This document shows positions 59,733-64,000 of a stretch of 64,000 nucleotides of DNA, piece after piece. Within the stretch, counting starts at the first letter, position 1, and the number at the start of each line of letters is the position of its first letter. A program made the position numbers and the translations under genes. The notes beneath the pieces were generated by a model. That model was given only the letters and a program-made list of their open reading frames with translations. It was not told the DNA's origin and made no database searches. This DNA is from Clostridiales bacterium Firm_14 (GTDB lineage Bacteria > Bacillota > Clostridia > Saccharofermentanales > Saccharofermentanaceae), in contig LVAT01000020.1 in NCBI GenBank assembly GCA_001604135.1, positions 62,001-126,000 on the forward strand. Direction: 5' to 3'.

Positions 59733-59895
59733 AACATTTACTCCTTAATTACAAGTTGTTATATTAACATATTTTGGCCAAGACTGACGAGGCAATCAGG
59801 TCGATTTATTGCACGATTTGATGATTTTTTTATGCGTTTTGTTAGGATATAATGCTTTTGTTATAGAAACCTTAAATGAGCGAGAGGCATTCTTA

Positions 59896-60930
59896 ATGTA
59901 TTTTATATACAAGATGGCAATAGGTCTTGCGGCTGCATTTGCCATTACAATGATCCTTCTGAGATTCCTCCCCGGTGAGAGGATCTTGTTGGGGCATGAC
60001 CGCGGACGTAAGTTCGCCCAGGGAGCTGAAGCTAACATCGGTAAACCTACCGGTGTCGGTTTTTACTTTATGCTGGTTTTCCTGGTAATCTCCGCCCTCC
60101 TCTGCTTCATATATAATCCCGTAACATCAGACAAGGGCTTTTTCGAGAGCGGCAATGAAGTAACTGGCCTTGCCATGGGCCTTATCGCCACCCTCGCTGC
60201 CATGGTAACTGGCTGGCTCGATGACAGATCCAAGGATGCCTGGAACGAATATCTCAAGGGCGGCCTTGATTTCGTTGTTTCCCTCATCGGAGCATTCATC
60301 TGCGTGCATTTCTTCGGCACCAGAGTCTATATCGCCATCACGGGCGCATATTTCGACTTGAATCCTGTTGTTTTCTATATCCTTGCGGTAATCCTCTTCG
60401 TAGTATCTATCAATGCCACAAATGCCACAGACGGCATCGACGGCCTGTCAGGCTCGCTGTCTCTCCTTGCGGTATTCACGACTTTCCTCATGGGATTTAT
60501 GGCGCTTTCGCTGCCCGACAGGAATTCGATCATTCTCCTGATCGTCTTTATTCCTTCCGTCATGGCTTATCTTCTTTATAACTTCCACCCTTCGAAAATG
60601 CTCATGGGTGACGCCGGTTCCAGAGGTCTCGGCTTCTTTATCGCATTCTTCCTGATCTACTGCAGAGTACCGCTCCTCTACTTCATCGTAGGACTTCCGT
60701 TCCTTTGTGACGGCGGCATCTCGATCGTTAAGATCACAGTCGGAAGACTTACCAAGAAAAAGATCATTCTCTTCAAGAACATTACTACACCTCTTCACGA
60801 CGAACTTCGAAAGAACAGAAAGTTCAGCGTCAAGCGCGTCTGGTTCGTTCTGGTCCTCGCTGCAGGCATGATCGACTTTCTCTATGTGTTTGCGGCAACG
60901 CTGCTCAGGGTATTGGGAATTGTAGGTTAA
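59896..60930 (+). CDS. mraY: MraY/WecA-like phospho-GlcNAc/MurNAc-pentapeptide transferase
   Basis: Start inferred at MYFIYKMAIGLAAAF (59896); NATNATDGIDGLSGSLSLLAV, HPSKMLMGDAGSRGLGF, TTPLHDELRKNRKFSVKRVW. Confidence 0.85.
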   Translation: MYFIYKMAIGLAAAFAITMILLRFLPGERILLGHDRGRKFAQGAEANIGKPTGVGFYFMLVFLVISALLCFIYNPVTSDKGFFESGNEVTGLAMGLIATLAAMVTGWLDDRSKDAWNEYLKGGLDFVVSLIGAFICVHFFGTRVYIAITGAYFDLNPVVFYILAVILFVVSINATNATDGIDGLSGSLSLLAVFTTFLMGFMALSLPDRNSIILLIVFIPSVMAYLLYNFHPSKMLMGDAGSRGLGFFIAFFLIYCRVPLLYFIVGLPFLCDGGISIVKITVGRLTKKKIILFKNITTPLHDELRKNRKFSVKRVWFVLVLAAGMIDFLYVFAATLLRVLGIVG

Positions 60931-60948
60931 AAAAGTTTTTACATAAAA

Positions 60949-60977
60949 GGAGGCCGGAACTATTCCGGCCTCTTTTT
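60949..60977. terminator. Bidirectional terminator between convergent genes
   Basis: GGAGGCCGGAACTATTCCGGCCTCTTTTT, with A-run upstream. Confidence 0.85.
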
Positions 60978-60993
60978 CATTCTTATCTTTCGA

Positions 60994-63381
60994 TTACATC
61001 TCCCTCACATACTTGGTCACTCTGTCATTGATGTACCTGACCGCATCATCAAGAGAACGGTCTCCGGCATAGTAAGGTGCAAGCTCCTCATCAATAAACT
61101 GTACGATCGTGTAATCCTCGTAATAGTAGATAGAGATCGACGCGAGGCTCTCGCGGAAGATACGGATCATTCCATCGGTTGAATACTTATCGCCAAAAAC
61201 CTTGTCATAACCCGTTGCAGGACGGAAGACTCCACTCTTTACATTGGCTTCATAAGCTGCGTAAATATCGTTATTGTGATCCGAGAGACACTGAATGTTT
61301 TTATCCATGATCTCTTTATTGGTTACTATCTGCATGAAATTGCATTCGGCTGAAGCAAAAGCCGTGCCGGAGAAAAGATAGTTAATAAACTTTCTGCATC
61401 CTCCCTTAACATCGGTTGTAGCCGATACAGATATCGTCTCAAGCGCACTAAATCTGGGGCCTGATGCATCAACAGAGGGCGTGCCGATTATCGAGTATTC
61501 GTCCTTGGCATTGTAGCAGGAATGCACATAATCAAGATAGTCAGCGATCTTAGTGTAATAGCATTTGCCTCTGTATCTGTCCCAGCTGCCTATATATTCG
61601 ACGGGCGTTTCTTCCACATTGTTATATTTGATGTTGGCTTTTGCATATTCTGCTGCGGTCCGGAACTGTTCTGTTCCGAACTCGATCTTGTCACCTTCGA
61701 TGGCGCGCTTTGTATCAATACACGACAGAATGAATGCGCGTTTGTTATAGGCCATTGAATCCGTATAGTCATAGGGCGAGAAACCGTTCATTTGATCCTT
61801 TATCAGCTTGTCAAATTCTTCGAAAGTGATCCCTGAAGCTCCGTCTTTCACCATATCAGACTTAGTAACCAGACCTTCTATTTCGAGTGTTACCGGGAGG
61901 AAATAAAGCTTGCCGCCGATTCGTCCTGCCTCAATAATGTTTTTATACTGCTTATCCAGAACCTCGGGATCAAGGAAATCTGTAAGGTCCATAAACACGT
62001 CGTCTCTCATCGCATAATTCTTCTGGATATCAAGAACAAGGTCGGGCGCATCATCAGCTTTAAGGTCCTGGATCATCTGAAACACCTCAGACTCATTGTT
62101 GCGGTTAATCCCTATACCCCTTGCTGTGAGTTCCGAACTGACAAAACCGTTCTTATACTTGTCCCAGATCCTGATGAGATATTCATTATCTGATTTGTTG
62201 AATTCAAATATGGCTCCTGAAAGATATTCGGTAATTCCTGAATTCGGCGGCAAGGCAAGTTCTATTACCTTTTTGCCTTCATGAGGATTCTTTTCTGCCT
62301 TCTTGAGGATCCTGAAATACTCAACTTTTTCGTATTCTAAACATGCATATGTTACCCATTCATAATCCAAGATGACCGCACCATTTTCGGAACAGCTCAG
62401 AACAGTAGAAGAAAACGTCTTATCCTGAGAAACAGGAGGGCAAAAATACGGTGTGTACCAGTTAGTATCAATAGCAGTCTCAGGCTTCATGGTGTCAGCA
62501 TTAACCTTCATGATATTTCCGAGAGAGTCGATCTTGCACATATCGCCGGCACCGGTAATCTGGTATTCCCATAAGTTAACTGAATTATCTTCTGTTGTCT
62601 GGGCAGGATTCTTACTCTTAAGTTTGCCGCTGTTAAGATCAAATTCAAAACTCATGATGTCAGCTTTTTCAAAACCATAAAAAAATATGGAACCTTTAGA
62701 TTCATCTATATTAAACCCGCCGAGCAAGACCCTGAGCTGTACTGATGCCAAGTCAAGTGCGGCAACATATTCATTATGTTTAAACAACAGCAGGTTATAA
62801 CCTAAACTATTGCCTTCAAATACATTTAAAGACACAACTGAATAATCACCTAAGGGATAGATCGTATCAAGAGACCCTTTGACTTCAGCTTTGGCTTTGC
62901 CGCTATATATTTCCCTTTCGTTTACTACTTTTCCGGATTCAACATCAATATCTAAAAATACATCATCGTTTCTTCCATATGGAACGTGATACCAGACAGC
63001 AGCAGTAACAGTTTTTCCATCAGCATCTGCGCTGAGGAAATATATATTTACTATGTAGTGATTATCGGCACAACTAATTTCCTTGCGGTCTGTCAGATTG
63101 CCATCATAATCATAAACATCAAGGACTGTTCTGTACGTGCTGCCACCGTCTGCTGTCATGCTATACATATAGAAAATGTTGTCATTGCTTGTACAGATCC
63201 TAGACAGCTGCTCCTCCTCGTGTTCGCGGATGTCTCTATTGATCTTAACCCTGGTCGTTTCGTACCATGGATCATCTTTTTTTACTGTGTTTGAGCCCTT
63301 CTTACCAGACGAGCAAGAAGTAAACAAAGTCATCAGCATAACGGCAGTCATCGCAGCAGCTAAAAGCTTGGTTTTCTTCAT
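60994..63381 (-). CDS. Large lipoprotein with C-terminal extracellular solute-binding-like domain
   Basis: 795 aa; lipobox LFTSCSS; C-half DDAPDLVLDIQKNYAMRDDVFMDLTDFLDPEVL...GGKLYFLPVTLEIEGLVTKSDMV resembles ABC sugar-binding proteins. Confidence 0.75.
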   Translation of the reverse strand: MKKTKLLAAAMTAVMLMTLFTSCSSGKKGSNTVKKDDPWYETTRVKINRDIREHEEEQLSRICTSNDNIFYMYSMTADGGSTYRTVLDVYDYDGNLTDRKEISCADNHYIVNIYFLSADADGKTVTAAVWYHVPYGRNDDVFLDIDVESGKVVNEREIYSGKAKAEVKGSLDTIYPLGDYSVVSLNVFEGNSLGYNLLLFKHNEYVAALDLASVQLRVLLGGFNIDESKGSIFFYGFEKADIMSFEFDLNSGKLKSKNPAQTTEDNSVNLWEYQITGAGDMCKIDSLGNIMKVNADTMKPETAIDTNWYTPYFCPPVSQDKTFSSTVLSCSENGAVILDYEWVTYACLEYEKVEYFRILKKAEKNPHEGKKVIELALPPNSGITEYLSGAIFEFNKSDNEYLIRIWDKYKNGFVSSELTARGIGINRNNESEVFQMIQDLKADDAPDLVLDIQKNYAMRDDVFMDLTDFLDPEVLDKQYKNIIEAGRIGGKLYFLPVTLEIEGLVTKSDMVKDGASGITFEEFDKLIKDQMNGFSPYDYTDSMAYNKRAFILSCIDTKRAIEGDKIEFGTEQFRTAAEYAKANIKYNNVEETPVEYIGSWDRYRGKCYYTKIADYLDYVHSCYNAKDEYSIIGTPSVDASGPRFSALETISVSATTDVKGGCRKFINYLFSGTAFASAECNFMQIVTNKEIMDKNIQCLSDHNNDIYAAYEANVKSGVFRPATGYDKVFGDKYSTDGMIRIFRESLASISIYYYEDYTIVQFIDEELAPYYAGDRSLDDAVRYINDRVTKYVREM

Positions 63382-63461
63382 AAATTAATCCCCACTTCTT
63401 TGTTTTTTAACCTGAACAGTCAGATAAAGGCCATTATAAATCTACTGTTCCAAATAAGAGA

Positions 63462-64000
63462 TTACATCTCCCTTACATACTTGGTCACTCTGTCGTTGAT
63501 GTACCTGACCGCATCGTCAATAGAGCGGTCGCCGGCATAATAAGGCGCCAGCTCCTCATCAATAAATTGTACGATCGTGTAATCCTCGTAATAGTAGGTG
63601 GAGATCGATGCCAGGCTTTCAAGGAAGCTTCGAGCCATCTCATCGGTCGCGTATTTGTCGCCGGTAGCCATATCCAGGCCCGGAGCAGGAATTATGACAC
63701 CGGTCTTTATGCTGTTCTCATATACTGCGTATGAATCGTTGTTGCACTTTGTGAGTATCTGAATATTTTTCTCCATGATCTCCCTATTGGTAACTATATG
63801 CCTGAATTCACATTCGGTCGAATCATAGGCCTTGCCTGAGAAGAGATAATTTATAAACTTCCTGCAGCCGTCCTTCATGTCTGTAGTTGCCGATACCGAT
63901 ATCGTCTCAAGAGCACTAAATCTCGGACCTTTTGCATCCACGGAAGGCGTTCCGATTATCTTATAGTTTCCTTTGGCTTTGTAGCATGAATGAACATACT
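63462..64000 (-). CDS. Paralog of the 60994-63381 lipoprotein (5' part beyond window)
   Basis: Open to the window edge (YVHSCYKAKGNYKIIGTPSVDAKGPRFSALETISVSATTD...); C-terminal ~50 aa nearly identical to the neighbouring gene. Confidence 0.85.
   Translation of the reverse strand, partial: YVHSCYKAKGNYKIIGTPSVDAKGPRFSALETISVSATTDMKDGCRKFINYLFSGKAYDSTECEFRHIVTNREIMEKNIQILTKCNNDSYAVYENSIKTGVIIPAPGLDMATGDKYATDEMARSFLESLASISTYYYEDYTIVQFIDEELAPYYAGDRSIDDAVRYINDRVTKYVREM

Overview
This 64 kb window looks like the chromosome of a low-to-mid GC clostridial Firmicute (lineage is an inference from gene content). I see no tRNA, rRNA, CRISPR array, transposase or prophage. Main blocks: (1) ~0.7-17.7 kb, an apparent iron-responsive block: flavodoxin + DUF3793; an ABC/FtsX-like exporter with HMA, hydrolase and methyltransferase genes; an ECF importer (MptD-type S, T, fused A-A') behind a heterodimeric IrtAB/YbtPQ-like ABC pair; and feoA-feoA-feoB plus a FeoB-associated Cys-rich peptide. 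These are linked by seven copies of a DtxR/IdeR-like palindrome, RTTAGN-N4-NCTAAY. (2) ~19-22 kb, a BlaI/BlaR1-like pair whose M56 peptidase carries a C-terminal alpha/beta-hydrolase domain, then two sugar-ABC permeases head to head. (3) 24-35 kb, nitrogen assimilation: pyrG, type III glutamine synthetase, gltD, gltB and a divergent LysR regulator. (4) 35-49 kb, lipoproteins, c-di-GMP proteins (GGDEF and HD-GYP), a C1 protease, a CPBP protease, an AgrAC-like two-component system, MATE, birA and comEA. (5) 49-61 kb, housekeeping genes: rsfS, nadD-yqeK fusion, purD, hom, ACT protein, rdgB, rRNA methyltransferase, pepF, argS, mraY. (6) 61-64 kb, tandem duplicated large solute-binding-like lipoproteins. 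The most unusual signal is a set of six intergenic arrays of alternating inverted words. Each array uses its own word, except that two distant arrays share TTTGAGATACAA. The repeat periods are 52-53, 62-63 or 73-74 bp, close to 5, 6 and 7 turns of B-DNA. Spacers diverge while the inverted words are kept, and every array sits directly 3' of at least one gene. I do not recognise this as a named repeat family. The ORF track misses two genes I can read: the edge-truncated gpmA (1-676) and a 59-aa FeoB-associated peptide (17549-17728).
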